A program made the translations under genes and the position numbers. From positions 5,134,772 to 5,198,771 of the forward strand of contig CP007444.1 in the NCBI GenBank assembly GCA_000632805.1: DNA of 64,000 nt. Direction: 5' to 3'. Shown piece after piece: positions 55,705-63,805 of the stretch. The notes under the pieces were generated by a model that saw only the letters and a program-made list of their open reading frames with translations, was not told the origin of the DNA and made no database searches. The number at the start of each line of letters is the position of its first letter. The first letter of the stretch is position 1. Source of the DNA: Dyella jiangningensis (GTDB lineage Bacteria; Pseudomonadota; Gammaproteobacteria; Xanthomonadales; Rhodanobacteraceae).

Positions 55705-56937
55705 ATGAAAAGGGCATGCCATCGTCGTTCTTTGGCAGCATGTGGTTTGGCCATGCTTGGATTTTCCTTCGCAGCGAACGCCCAGTCAGGCACGGATGCA
55801 TCACCGCCGCTGCAAATGGAATGGAATGCGCGCCTTCGTCACGAGCAAGTGGACGATGATGCGTTTCACCGTGACGCGCAGGCGGATACCTTGCGTCTTC
55901 GGCTGGGATTGCGGGCCAATTTCGGTAGCGGCTGGAGTGGCTTCATCGAAGGCGCTGGTGTGGCGAGCGCCAACGATCATTACAACAGCGGTGCGAACGG
56001 TCAGACGCAGTACCCGGGCATCACTGATCCGCATGGCACCGAACTTAACCAGGCCTGGCTTGCATGGCAGGGCAGCGACTTCGGCGCAAAGGTCGGCCGA
56101 CAGGAAATCGTGCTCGACAACCAACGCTGGGTCGGCAACGTGGCTTGGCGCCAGTTCGAGCAAACCTTCGATGCCGTCGCCTTGCAATGGAAGCCAGTTG
56201 CGGATTGGACCCTGCGCTACGACTGGCTCGACCGCGTGAATCGCGTGGCAGGACCGGATGCGCTCAATCCCCTGGCTCGCAAGCGCCTGCTCAATACCCA
56301 CCTGTTCAATGCCGCGGGGGTGCACGGCAACCAACAGGTGTCGGGTTACGCGTATCTGCACAAGGACAAGGATGTCGCTACCGCCTCCACTGCGACCTAT
56401 GGCGCGCGTTGGGTTGGCAAGCCCTCGCCCGACGGTGGGTTCGGCTGGGCGCTCGAAGGCGCGCGTCAGTACGACTACGCCAACAATCCGCAGAACTTCA
56501 GCCATAGTTACTGGTTGATGGAGCCGTCATGGACGCAGTGGGGTGTTACCGGCAAGCTCGCCTGGGAACATCTCGGCGGCGATGGTCATACCGCCTTGCA
56601 GACGCCATTGGCCACCCTGCATGCCTTCAACGGCTGGGACGACCAGTTCACCGTGACGCCGGTGAACGGCCTCGAAGACTACTATGTGTCCCTCAACGGC
56701 AATCTCGGCAAGCAGGGTTGGGCGAGCAAGCTCGGCTGGGTCGTGGCCTACCACGACTATCACGCCGACAAGGGCAGCACCCATTACGGCGACGAATGGA
56801 ACGCATCGCTCTCGTTCCCGCTTGTGCCAGGCTTGACCGGACTGGTGAAGGTGGCCAGTTATCGTGCGGACCACTACGCACGCGATGACACCAAGGTCTG
56901 GCTGCAGCTGGAATGGCAAGGCAAGCAGCCACTGTGA
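55705..56937 (+). CDS. Outer-membrane beta-barrel (alginate-export/porin-like) protein
   Basis: A 410-residue exported protein; signal peptide about 1-26 (GLAMLGFSFAANAQ). The mature part is rich in alternating aromatic strands: EWNARLRHEQVDDDAFHRDA, TLRLRLGLRANFG, ELNQAWLAWQGSDFGAKVGRQ (alginate-export-family phrase) and a terminal strand VWLQLEWQGK. No plug or TonB box is seen. Related barrels occur beside denitrification genes as nitrate/nitrite porins, but the substrate here is unknown. Its own FNR-type box places it in the anaerobic regulon. Confidence 0.82.
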   Translation: MKRACHRRSLAACGLAMLGFSFAANAQSGTDASPPLQMEWNARLRHEQVDDDAFHRDAQADTLRLRLGLRANFGSGWSGFIEGAGVASANDHYNSGANGQTQYPGITDPHGTELNQAWLAWQGSDFGAKVGRQEIVLDNQRWVGNVAWRQFEQTFDAVALQWKPVADWTLRYDWLDRVNRVAGPDALNPLARKRLLNTHLFNAAGVHGNQQVSGYAYLHKDKDVATASTATYGARWVGKPSPDGGFGWALEGARQYDYANNPQNFSHSYWLMEPSWTQWGVTGKLAWEHLGGDGHTALQTPLATLHAFNGWDDQFTVTPVNGLEDYYVSLNGNLGKQGWASKLGWVVAYHDYHADKGSTHYGDEWNASLSFPLVPGLTGLVKVASYRADHYARDDTKVWLQLEWQGKQPL

Positions 56938-56978
56938 TGACTCGATAGTCACTGCGCCAGGACGACCACATCGGTGCG

Positions 56979-56992
56979 CTGACTCAGGTCAG
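56979..56992 (+). promoter_or_regulatory. FNR-type box of the DUF2249 operon
   Basis: CTGACTCAGGTCAG sits in the 20-base imperfect palindrome 56976-56995. A TGAAAT at 57015 begins 29.5 bases from the centre. The predicted start of transcription is the ATG of the first gene (57027). Confidence 0.75.
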
Positions 56993-57026
56993 CGCATCGA
57001 TGCACCACATTCGATGAAATGGCCGC

Positions 57027-57332
57027 ATGACTACCTCAACTCATACGTGCCTCTGTCGAGATTCAGGCAAGCCGTCTGCTGTGACATCGCTCGATCTTCG
57101 TTCCCTGCAGCCACCGGAACCCATGCAGCAGGCATTGGCGGCTGCCGAATGGTTGTCAGAAGGCGACGTGCTGGAGGTACTGACCCCGCTGATGCCCATG
57201 CCGTTGTTGTCCGCTCTGGCTGAGCGCGGGTTCCAGGCACAAGCGACGACGCTTCCCGAAGGCGGTGCCAAAGTGATCATTCGTTGTCTTGCGCGCGGAG
57301 CTTCGGTCAATCATGGCCCGGCTGGCGCTTGA
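57027..57332 (+). CDS. DUF2249-domain protein
   Basis: A 101-residue protein. From residue 20 it forms a DUF2249 (TusA/SirA-like fold) domain: LDLRSLQPPEPMQQALAAAEWL, EGDVLEVLTPLMPMPLL and GFQAQATTLPEGG. No cysteine sits in the TusA position. Such domains accompany nitric-oxide and nitrite metabolic genes but have no defined reaction. The ATG at 57027 coincides with the expected transcription start (leaderless); a GTG at 57081 is the other option. It overlaps the next gene by 20 bases. Confidence 0.78.
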   Translation: MTTSTHTCLCRDSGKPSAVTSLDLRSLQPPEPMQQALAAAEWLSEGDVLEVLTPLMPMPLLSALAERGFQAQATTLPEGGAKVIIRCLARGASVNHGPAGA

Positions 57333-58578
57333 CCAGGCGCCGGTAGTCTCGCTTCCTCGTCGGTTTCTGTACTCCATGCCGATCTGGGGTGTGTTGGCGG
57401 GTTTGCTGCTGTTGATCGACGGCGACAGCCTGCTGAGGTCACGTTGGCATCCCGGCACATTGGCCTTGGTGCATACCTTCACCCTGGGTGTGCTTGGCAA
57501 TGCGATGTTCGGCAGCCTGCTGCAGTTCCTGCCTGCCGCCGCCGGTGTTCCGCTCCGCGTGGGCCGGCTGGGCACCTTGATGCACATCGCATTGAACGCA
57601 GGCGTGCTGTTGCTGGTGGGTGGCTTCTATTTCGGGTCGACCGTGTTGCTGACGCTTGCAGGGTTGCTGTTGCCGCTGGCTTTTCTTGTCCTGGTCGGCA
57701 TGACCTTTCCCGCCGTGTGCCGAGCGGCGGGCCAGCGGTTGCTGCGTGCGGGTATCGGCGGCTCTCTCCTATTCGGATTGATTGCAGCTCTGCTTGGCGG
57801 CGCCTTGGCGTTGTGTGGCGGCGGTCGGTTGGCGTTGGTGGCGCCGCCCTGGGTGGATGTCCACGCCTCGCTCGGTGTGCTTGGCTGGGTGATATTGCTG
57901 CTGGCCAGCGTAGGGCGCGTGGTCATGCCCATGTTCCAGGGAACCGGCACGACCTCGGCGAAGTGGCACGCGGTTTGGCTCGGCTGCCTCGTCGTGCTGT
58001 TGACGCTTGCGTCGATGTGGCGGTTGAGGGGCACCGGTGAGATGGGTTTGCGAGTGATGCTGGCATTCTCCGGCTTGTCGTTCGCGCTCACGGTGGCATG
58101 GCTGCAGAGGCGCACGTCGGCCGCGCGTCGCGGTCCGCTGTGGTGGAGCTGGAGAGCCGGTACCCTCGCGCTGATTGCCTCGGCCGTGGCAGTGCTCTGG
58201 CAAAGCCGCGAGCCATTGCTTGCCGCTGCGCTCGCACTGGGTATCGCGTTGCCCTTGCTGGTGGTCGGCATGGCGCTGGAAATCGTGGCCTTCCTCGGTT
58301 GGATCGAGCTGCACCGGCGTATCGGTCGGGGTGTGCAACTGCCTGGTGTGCAGCGGTTGATGCCGGCACGCGAACGTGGCGCGGCAATCATGGTTCTTGC
58401 GAGCGCTGGCGCGGCCGTCGTGCTGGCAACCGTACATCCGGATGCCTGGCTCGCCCGAGCGGCCGGGTTGCTTCAGTGCATGGCTTGGGGAGGCGTGGCC
58501 ACCGTCTTCCTTGGTACGCGCCGGCGTGTACATCGGTTCTTGCGTGATCAAGTGAAGTCGGGATGTGAACATGCCTAA
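57313..58578 (+). CDS. Polytopic membrane protein (possible haem-copper/NnrS-like)
   Basis: A 421-residue integral membrane protein with about 12 helices. Two histidine-bearing helices recur: LVHTFTLGVLGNAMFGSLLQ near residue 55 and VDVHASLGVLGWVILLLASV near 190, with another His in LMHIALNAGVLLL. These are compatible with haem or metal binding, as in NnrS or oxidase-like proteins, but no full signature is present. Found after DUF2249 and before a DGC protein. Likely part of NO/nitrite handling. I do not recognise the exact family. Confidence 0.6.
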   Translation: MARLALDQAPVVSLPRRFLYSMPIWGVLAGLLLLIDGDSLLRSRWHPGTLALVHTFTLGVLGNAMFGSLLQFLPAAAGVPLRVGRLGTLMHIALNAGVLLLVGGFYFGSTVLLTLAGLLLPLAFLVLVGMTFPAVCRAAGQRLLRAGIGGSLLFGLIAALLGGALALCGGGRLALVAPPWVDVHASLGVLGWVILLLASVGRVVMPMFQGTGTTSAKWHAVWLGCLVVLLTLASMWRLRGTGEMGLRVMLAFSGLSFALTVAWLQRRTSAARRGPLWWSWRAGTLALIASAVAVLWQSREPLLAAALALGIALPLLVVGMALEIVAFLGWIELHRRIGRGVQLPGVQRLMPARERGAAIMVLASAGAAVVLATVHPDAWLARAAGLLQCMAWGGVATVFLGTRRRVHRFLRDQVKSGCEHA

Positions 58579-58972
58579 AGGAACGCTCGTCTATGCCTGC
58601 TCGGGATGCTCGAGCGCGGCCCAAATGGCCAATCACTTCGCGTTGCGCCTCGATCGTGAGGGCGTGGCGGAAATGTCCTGCATCGCCGGCGTGGGCGGTG
58701 GCGTGCCCGGGCTGGTGCGCACGGCGCAAAGCGGGCGTCGGATACTCGCGCTCGATGGATGCGAGATGCGTTGCGTCGCCGCCTGCCTGGCAAGAGCCGG
58801 CGTGATCGCCGATACGCACCTTGTACTGTCCGACCATGGCGTGAAGAAACGCCAACATGCGGACTTCGAGCCGGATGAGGCGAGGCGCGTGTACGTCGAC
58901 GCCGTGTTGCCCGCCGTGCACGCACTGGCCGCTGTCGACGAGGAGCAACGCCATGTTGTCACTTCCGCATGA
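58571..58972 (+). CDS. DGC-domain putative metal-binding protein
   Basis: A 133-residue cytosolic protein of the DGC family (putative zinc-binding). Cysteines in YACSGCSSAAQMANHFALRL, MSCIAGVGGGVPGLVR, ALDGCEMRCVAACL give the characteristic D-G-C motif and a cysteine-rich set. Function unknown; homologues follow denitrification genes. It overlaps the membrane protein by eight bases. The ATG at 58571 is preferred over a GTG six bases earlier. Confidence 0.78.
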   Translation: MPKGTLVYACSGCSSAAQMANHFALRLDREGVAEMSCIAGVGGGVPGLVRTAQSGRRILALDGCEMRCVAACLARAGVIADTHLVLSDHGVKKRQHADFEPDEARRVYVDAVLPAVHALAAVDEEQRHVVTSA

Positions 58973-59825
58973 ACGCTGGTTCCTGGATCGTGTGCGCGGC
59001 GCCATCGACGGTGTCGATGACGGACTGATCCTGCTTCTGGCGGCGCGGCGGCGTCTTGTGCGCATCGTGGCATGGTTGAAGATGCGCACTGGCACGACGG
59101 GGCGCGATCCCCGTCGTGAGCAACGCGTGCATGCGCGTGCGCAGACGCTTGCTTCCCGCGTGGGTGTGCCAGATACCACAGCGCGCACATTGGTCGACCT
59201 CGCCATTGACGACGCCTGCATGCAGCAAGGCATCGTTGATGACGTTCATTGTCTTGATATTGGTCAGGGCAGGGTGAGGATGAGCGGGTCGATGATCCCC
59301 CGCATGCCGATCTCCCTTGCTCCCTCCACGCTGGCGCCGCACGTGCTGCGCTGGATGCCGCCGCCGCGTCGCGTGGCACCGCTGGTTCGCGCCATCCCCC
59401 GCCGATGGCAGGATGCCCTGCTGGAAAAGGCGATGAGCCGCGTGCTGGCCGTGCCGCTCCGCGATGGTTCACTCGATTTCATGCAGGGGCGTCGCCTCGG
59501 CATCGAAGTCAGCGATCTCGGTCTTCGTTGGGTGCTGACCTGGGCGGACGGATACCTGCGCGTGATCACCGATGAACCCGAAGCCAGCGTGCGCGGCAGT
59601 GCTACGGATCTGCTCCTGCTGGCGGGTCGACTGGAAGACGCCGATACGCTGTTCTTCCAACGCGCGCTCGTCCTCACCGGCGATACCGAGCTTGGACTGA
59701 CGGCGCGCAATCTGCTTGAGCGACTGCCCTGGGAAGACGTCCCGCTAGGGCTGCGTGTCGCGCTTCATCGTGGTGCGGTCTTTGCCCGCATGGCGCGAGA
59801 AGCGCATCGCGAGCGATCTGACTGA
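58953..59825 (+). CDS. ubiT: Chorismate mutase-UbiT fusion (anaerobic ubiquinone factor)
   Basis: A 290-residue fusion. Residues 8-95 are an AroQ-type chorismate mutase. By alignment to E. coli CM, R15, R32, K43, D52, R55, E56 and Q92 equal R11, R28, K39, D48, R51, E52 and Q88; only S84 is replaced (A88). After a linker (95-150) comes a SCP2-type domain (about 165-275), FMQGRRLGIEVSDLGLRW...LAGRLEDADTLFFQRALVLTGDTELG in outline, quoted as RRLGIEVSDLGLRW and LFFQRALVLTGDTELG, that matches UbiT (YhbT). UbiT works with UbiU/UbiV in oxygen-independent ubiquinone synthesis; both lie downstream. Stop-start overlap with the DGC gene (20 bases). UbiT in E. coli has no mutase domain. Confidence 0.88.
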   Translation: MLSLPHERWFLDRVRGAIDGVDDGLILLLAARRRLVRIVAWLKMRTGTTGRDPRREQRVHARAQTLASRVGVPDTTARTLVDLAIDDACMQQGIVDDVHCLDIGQGRVRMSGSMIPRMPISLAPSTLAPHVLRWMPPPRRVAPLVRAIPRRWQDALLEKAMSRVLAVPLRDGSLDFMQGRRLGIEVSDLGLRWVLTWADGYLRVITDEPEASVRGSATDLLLLAGRLEDADTLFFQRALVLTGDTELGLTARNLLERLPWEDVPLGLRVALHRGAVFARMAREAHRERSD

Positions 59826-59861
59826 TCGTATTGACGCAACCCCGCCTTGCGTCGCGCCCCC

Positions 59862-59875
59862 TTGATCCGCGTCAG
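59862..59875 (+). promoter_or_regulatory. FNR-type box of the fabA/fabB pair
   Basis: TTGATCCGCGTCAG: one arm TTGAT, one GTCAG. CAGACT at 59898-59903, the same hexamer and spacing as at ccoN. Start near 59910, 22 bases before the fabA ATG. Confidence 0.7.
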
Positions 59876-59931
59876 GGCCGGGTGGGAAGAGCTTCCGCAG
59901 ACTCGCCATTCCCTCCTTTTGCGGACATGAC

Positions 59932-60447
59932 ATGACACGCGCCTCCTCGTTTGATCGCGAGCAGCTCCTCGCCTGCGCCCGCGGCGAACTGTTCGGCCCC
60001 GGCAATGCGCGCCTGCCATCGCCGCCCATGCTGATGTTCGACCGCATCACGCACGTGGACGAGCATGACGGCGCCTTCGGCAAAGGGTCGCTTCGGGCCG
60101 AGCTGGATATCAGCCCGAACCTTTGGTTCTTCGACTGTCACTTCGATGGCGATCCGGTGATGCCCGGCTGCCTGGGGCTGGATGCCTTGTGGCAGCTCAG
60201 CGGCTTCTTCCTGCCGTGGCTAGGGCTGCAAGGACGCGGACGCGCGCTTGGCGTCGGGCAAGTGAAGTTCACCGGGCAGGTGCTGCCCAGCGCCCAGCTG
60301 CTGAGTTACCAGGTGGATATCAGTCGCGTGATCAAGGGCCGCATGAACGTGGTGGTCGCCAACGGTACTGTCCACGTCGATGGACGCCAGATCTACGTGG
60401 CCACCGACATGCGCGTGGGCCTGTTCCAGTCGACGGAGGGTTTCTGA
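59932..60447 (+). CDS. fabA: 3-hydroxydecanoyl-ACP dehydratase/isomerase
   Basis: A 171-residue hot-dog enzyme that introduces the cis double bond of unsaturated fatty acids. Catalytic H70 and D84, at the E. coli positions, are in FFDCHFDGDPVMPGCLGLDAL. It starts FDREQLLACARGELFGPG and ends VGLFQSTEGF, full length. It overlaps fabB by one base and has its own FNR-type box. Whether a second fabA exists in this genome is not visible. Confidence 0.94.
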   Translation: MTRASSFDREQLLACARGELFGPGNARLPSPPMLMFDRITHVDEHDGAFGKGSLRAELDISPNLWFFDCHFDGDPVMPGCLGLDALWQLSGFFLPWLGLQGRGRALGVGQVKFTGQVLPSAQLLSYQVDISRVIKGRMNVVVANGTVHVDGRQIYVATDMRVGLFQSTEGF

Positions 60448-61655
60448 TGCGCCGCGTCGTCGTTACCGGCATGGGCATCGTGTCCTGCCTTGGTCATGCT
60501 TCCGAGGCGGTGACGCAGGCGTTGCAGGACCTCAAGAGCGGCATCTGCGCGATGCCCGAGTACGCGGCCAAGGGGCTGCGCAGTCACGTCGCCGGCATGC
60601 CGAAGATCGACTTGGATACCCTGGTCGATCGCCGTCTGCGTCGCTTCATGGGTGACGCTGCGGCCTATGCGTACCTTGCCATGCGTTCGGCGATCGAGGA
60701 CGCGGGCCTCGCGCTCGAGCAGATACGGCATCCGCGCATCGGAGTGATCGCCGGTTCGGGCGGCGGTTCGGCGCAATGGCAGATAGAGACGGCCGACCTG
60801 CTGCGAGAAAAAGGCGTGCGCCGTGTAGGTCCGTGCATGGTGCCGAAGACCATGTGTTCCACGGTGTCGGCTACCTTGGCGACGGCGTTTGGCATCCTGG
60901 GTCTGAGCTATTCGATCGCCGCGGCGTGCGCCACATCGGCACATTGCATCGGTGCAGCGGCCGACCTGATCCGTCACGGCGCGCAGGACATCGTCTTTGC
61001 CGGCGGCGGCGAAGAAGTGCATTGGGGCATGACCGCGCAGTTCGACGCGATGGGTGCACTGTCCTCCCAATACAACGCGACGCCCGAATCTGCCTCGAAG
61101 CCGTATGACGCTTCGCGCGATGGTTTTGTCATCGGTGGCGGTGGCGGCATGCTGGTGCTGGAAGACTACGAACACGCACGCAGGCGCGGAGCAACCATCC
61201 ACGCGGAACTGGTCGGATATGGCGTGACCTCCGATGGCGCGGACATGGTGGCGCCTTCAGGTGAAGGTGCCGTCCGCTGCATGCGCCAGGCCATGGGCAG
61301 CTGCGAGGGGCCTATCGATTACCTCAATACGCATGGCACCGCCACGCCGCTAGGGGACATCGTCGAGCTCACGGCAGTGCGCGAAGCCTTCGGCCAGGAC
61401 GTGCCGCCACTGTCGTCCACCAAGGCGCTGACGGGGCATGCACTCGGCGCGGCCAGCGTGCATGAGGCTATCTTCAGCTTGCTGATGCTCAAGGGCGGCT
61501 TCATGGCGGGCTCTGCCCACATCGATCAACTTGATGAGCGAGCGGAAGGTTTTCCGATACTGCGAGAGACACGCGATGCGGCCTTGCGCACCGTGATGTC
61601 CAACAGCTTCGGTTTCGGTGGTACCAATGCGAGCCTGGTGTTCGCGAAGGTTTGA
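60447..61655 (+). CDS. fabB: 3-oxoacyl-ACP synthase I
   Basis: A 402-residue condensing enzyme. Catalytic C161 in SIAAACATSAHCIG, His in YLNTHGTATPLGD and His in STKALTGHALGAA form the Cys-His-His triad; N-terminal RRVVVTGMGIVSCLG is typical. Partner of fabA in making unsaturated acyl chains (FabB elongates the FabA product). ATG 60447 overlaps the fabA stop. Base use is the same as its neighbours, no sign of recent transfer. Confidence 0.94.
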   Translation: MRRVVVTGMGIVSCLGHASEAVTQALQDLKSGICAMPEYAAKGLRSHVAGMPKIDLDTLVDRRLRRFMGDAAAYAYLAMRSAIEDAGLALEQIRHPRIGVIAGSGGGSAQWQIETADLLREKGVRRVGPCMVPKTMCSTVSATLATAFGILGLSYSIAAACATSAHCIGAAADLIRHGAQDIVFAGGGEEVHWGMTAQFDAMGALSSQYNATPESASKPYDASRDGFVIGGGGGMLVLEDYEHARRRGATIHAELVGYGVTSDGADMVAPSGEGAVRCMRQAMGSCEGPIDYLNTHGTATPLGDIVELTAVREAFGQDVPPLSSTKALTGHALGAASVHEAIFSLLMLKGGFMAGSAHIDQLDERAEGFPILRETRDAALRTVMSNSFGFGGTNASLVFAKV

Positions 61656-61668
61656 GCGAAGCAAGTCG

Positions 61669-61699
61669 AAGAAGGAGCCCTGCGGGGCTCCTTCTTTTG
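61669..61699. terminator. Terminator between fabB and ubiV
   Basis: GAAGGAGCCC-TGCG-GGGCTCCTTC perfect 10-bp stem with TTTT after; lies between convergent genes and can serve both. Confidence 0.9.
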
Positions 61700-61783
61700 C
61701 GGCATCAGTTGTATCGCGTGCATCCCTGGTGGAAGGAATCTACGGCGGGATCGACGCGTCACCTATTTGTTGGCTGCCGACAC

Positions 61784-62662
61784 TCAAGGCAGATCGACGG
61801 GCCGCATACCCGCCGTGCCGTGCCAATAGCCATTGCGCGCACCGATGCGCGGAGGCGGCGTGATCGAGCGGCGCGCCAGGTCGAAGTGCGCCACGATCTC
61901 ATCCATGCCTTCCGCTTGTGGATACAGGCGAAGCACGTCCACACCGAGTGCACGCAAGGTAGGCAGTTCGGGGCCCAGATCGGTGATTTCCTCGCCCTGG
62001 ATCTGGATGCCATTGATGCGCAGGAACGGACGGCCCTCGCGCGTGGCCAGTGGGAGGCCATCGGGATAGTCGATGCAGCGGAAGCCGCATTGGTCCTTGG
62101 CCACATCCAACGCACGCGCCGTGAAGCAGCGCGCGGAATAGGACAGCGGCAGTCGGCCGAAACCGATGACTTCGACTTCAGGCACGTCACCGCCGTCTTC
62201 CAGCAACGCGCTGCGCAGTTCGTCGAGCAGCACGGCCCCTTGCTCGACACCCGGCACCCAGCGCCGCAATCCGTCCTCCATGAGCATGGCGAGCGCGCGG
62301 TGGTTGTACACGTTGAGCGTGGGACCCGCGACGAACGGCACGCCGCGCGCGCGGCACAACTGGACGGCGGAGAGATCATTCGCCTCGATCCAGCCCTGGC
62401 CCTGCTCGATGAGGCGTTGCAGCGCGCCCAGTTCTGACTCGGCTTCGATCAGCGCAAGCGACGACAGCACGACTTGCTTGCCGCTTTCCGCGAGCTCGTG
62501 GGCCAGCATGATCCAGTCCAGCGTGCGCAATTCACGGCGCTTGCTGCATATCGTCTCGCCCAGGTAGATGATGTCGACTGGCCACTTGGCGGCTTCACGA
62601 TAGAACGCAAACGTACGTTCGCGTGGCCAGAAGTATTGCAGCGGGCCGAGACTGAGTTTCAT
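61784..62662 (-). CDS. ubiV: Ubiquinone biosynthesis protein UbiV (U32-like)
   Basis: A 292-residue 4Fe-4S protein, exactly the length of E. coli UbiV (YhbV). Starts MKLSLGPLQYFWPRE. C39, C179, C192 and C196 (C-x12-C-x3-C after C179) match the UbiV cluster ligands. With UbiU it hydroxylates ubiquinone precursors without oxygen. The ATG at 62662 is chosen over one at 62671 from the E. coli start. It lies 13 bases after the ubiU stop, so they are one transcription unit. Confidence 0.93.
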   Translation of the reverse strand: MKLSLGPLQYFWPRERTFAFYREAAKWPVDIIYLGETICSKRRELRTLDWIMLAHELAESGKQVVLSSLALIEAESELGALQRLIEQGQGWIEANDLSAVQLCRARGVPFVAGPTLNVYNHRALAMLMEDGLRRWVPGVEQGAVLLDELRSALLEDGGDVPEVEVIGFGRLPLSYSARCFTARALDVAKDQCGFRCIDYPDGLPLATREGRPFLRINGIQIQGEEITDLGPELPTLRALGVDVLRLYPQAEGMDEIVAHFDLARRSITPPPRIGARNGYWHGTAGMRPVDLP

Positions 62663-62675
62663 GGCGTGCATCGCG

Positions 62676-63674
62676 TCAGTGCCAATGGCGGTGATAGGGG
62701 CCGAGCGTGGTCTGATGACCTTCCGCATGCCTGGAAAGCGCGGACTGCCATTCCGCGCGCGTCTGCCAGCGCTCGGGTGCGGCGCGATAGCGATCCAGCG
62801 CTTCGCGCCAGGTGCGTGTCACCGAGGCCACGTAGGCGACGCCACGCTGGCGGCCCTCGATCTTCAGTGCGACCACACCAGCGCTTGCCAGGCGCGGCAG
62901 CAATTCGAGCGTGTTGAGGCTGGTGGGCTCTTCGAGCGCATGGAAGGTCTCGTTGCCCACGGCATAGCGGCCCTTGCATACGGTGGGGTAGCCCGCGGGC
63001 TCGGAGGGGTCGAAGCGGTCGATCAGCACGCGATTGAGCCGGACGCTGCGTCCGCCATCGTCGTGCTCTTCCCAGCGCACGAAGCTCGCCGGCGAGCAGA
63101 CGCCATGACGATTCGGCGAAGCGCCGGTGACATAGCTGGAGAGTTGGCAACGTCCCTCCACCATGATGCAGAGGCTGCCGAAGGCGAACACTTCCAGCGG
63201 CACGGGTGCCTGCTCGCACAGGCGTTCTACCTGCTGCACCGACAGCACGCGGGGCAGCACGGCGCGGCTGATGCCGAAGCGCTCGTACATGTAGCGAAGC
63301 GCGGGAGCAGTGGTGGCCGAGCCCTGTACCGACAGGTGCCGGGCGAGCTTGGCATGGTGTCGCGCGGCATAGTCGAGTACGGCCATCTCGGCGGCAATGA
63401 TGGCGTCGCATCCTAGCGATGCCGCCTTGTCCACCGCCGCGTACCAGTGCGACACGCGCGCACTGTCCGGATAGGTGTTGAGCGCGAGGTAGACCTTGCG
63501 CTGGCGCGTCTGCGCATAGGCGATGCCTTGCCGCAGTTCCTCGTCGTTGAAGTTGAGGCCGGGAAAGGCCCGTGCGTTGGTCTGGTCGCGCAAGCCGACG
63601 TAGACCGCATCCGCGCCGGCATCCACCGCCGCTTTCAGGGCCGGCAGGTTGCCGGCGGGACAGACCAGTTGCAT
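62676..63674 (-). CDS. ubiU: Ubiquinone biosynthesis protein UbiU (U32-like)
   Basis: A 332-residue U32-family protein (E. coli 331). MQLVCPAGNLPALKAAVDAG, AVYVGLRDQTNARAFPGLNF, EVFAFGSLCIMVEGRCQLSS and EEPTSLNTLELLP follow UbiU (YhbU). Cluster ligands C169, C176, C193 and C233 correspond to C169, C176, C193 and C232. The ATG at 63674 has GAGGT before it; an ATG at 63740 falls in the FNR-type box and is rejected. Likely co-transcribed with ubiV. Confidence 0.95.
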   Translation of the reverse strand: MQLVCPAGNLPALKAAVDAGADAVYVGLRDQTNARAFPGLNFNDEELRQGIAYAQTRQRKVYLALNTYPDSARVSHWYAAVDKAASLGCDAIIAAEMAVLDYAARHHAKLARHLSVQGSATTAPALRYMYERFGISRAVLPRVLSVQQVERLCEQAPVPLEVFAFGSLCIMVEGRCQLSSYVTGASPNRHGVCSPASFVRWEEHDDGGRSVRLNRVLIDRFDPSEPAGYPTVCKGRYAVGNETFHALEEPTSLNTLELLPRLASAGVVALKIEGRQRGVAYVASVTRTWREALDRYRAAPERWQTRAEWQSALSRHAEGHQTTLGPYHRHWH

Positions 63675-63733
63675 GCAGACCTCGACACCCAGAACGTCGG
63701 GCTGCATCCTGATTGTCGCGGGGTAGGGCGTCG

Positions 63734-63747
63734 CTGACATGCGTCAG
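63734..63747. promoter_or_regulatory. Shared FNR-type box of ubiUV and the divergent gene
   Basis: CTGACATGCGTCAG. On the minus side CAGGAT (63711-63706) begins 29.5 bases from the centre; on the plus side TATGCT (63770-63775) does likewise. One dyad can therefore drive both divergent units. Confidence 0.75.
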
Positions 63748-63805
63748 GGGAGATGCCGATACCCGGACCTATGCTCGACTTCACTACGAAACAGGAGTCA
63801 CCCGC

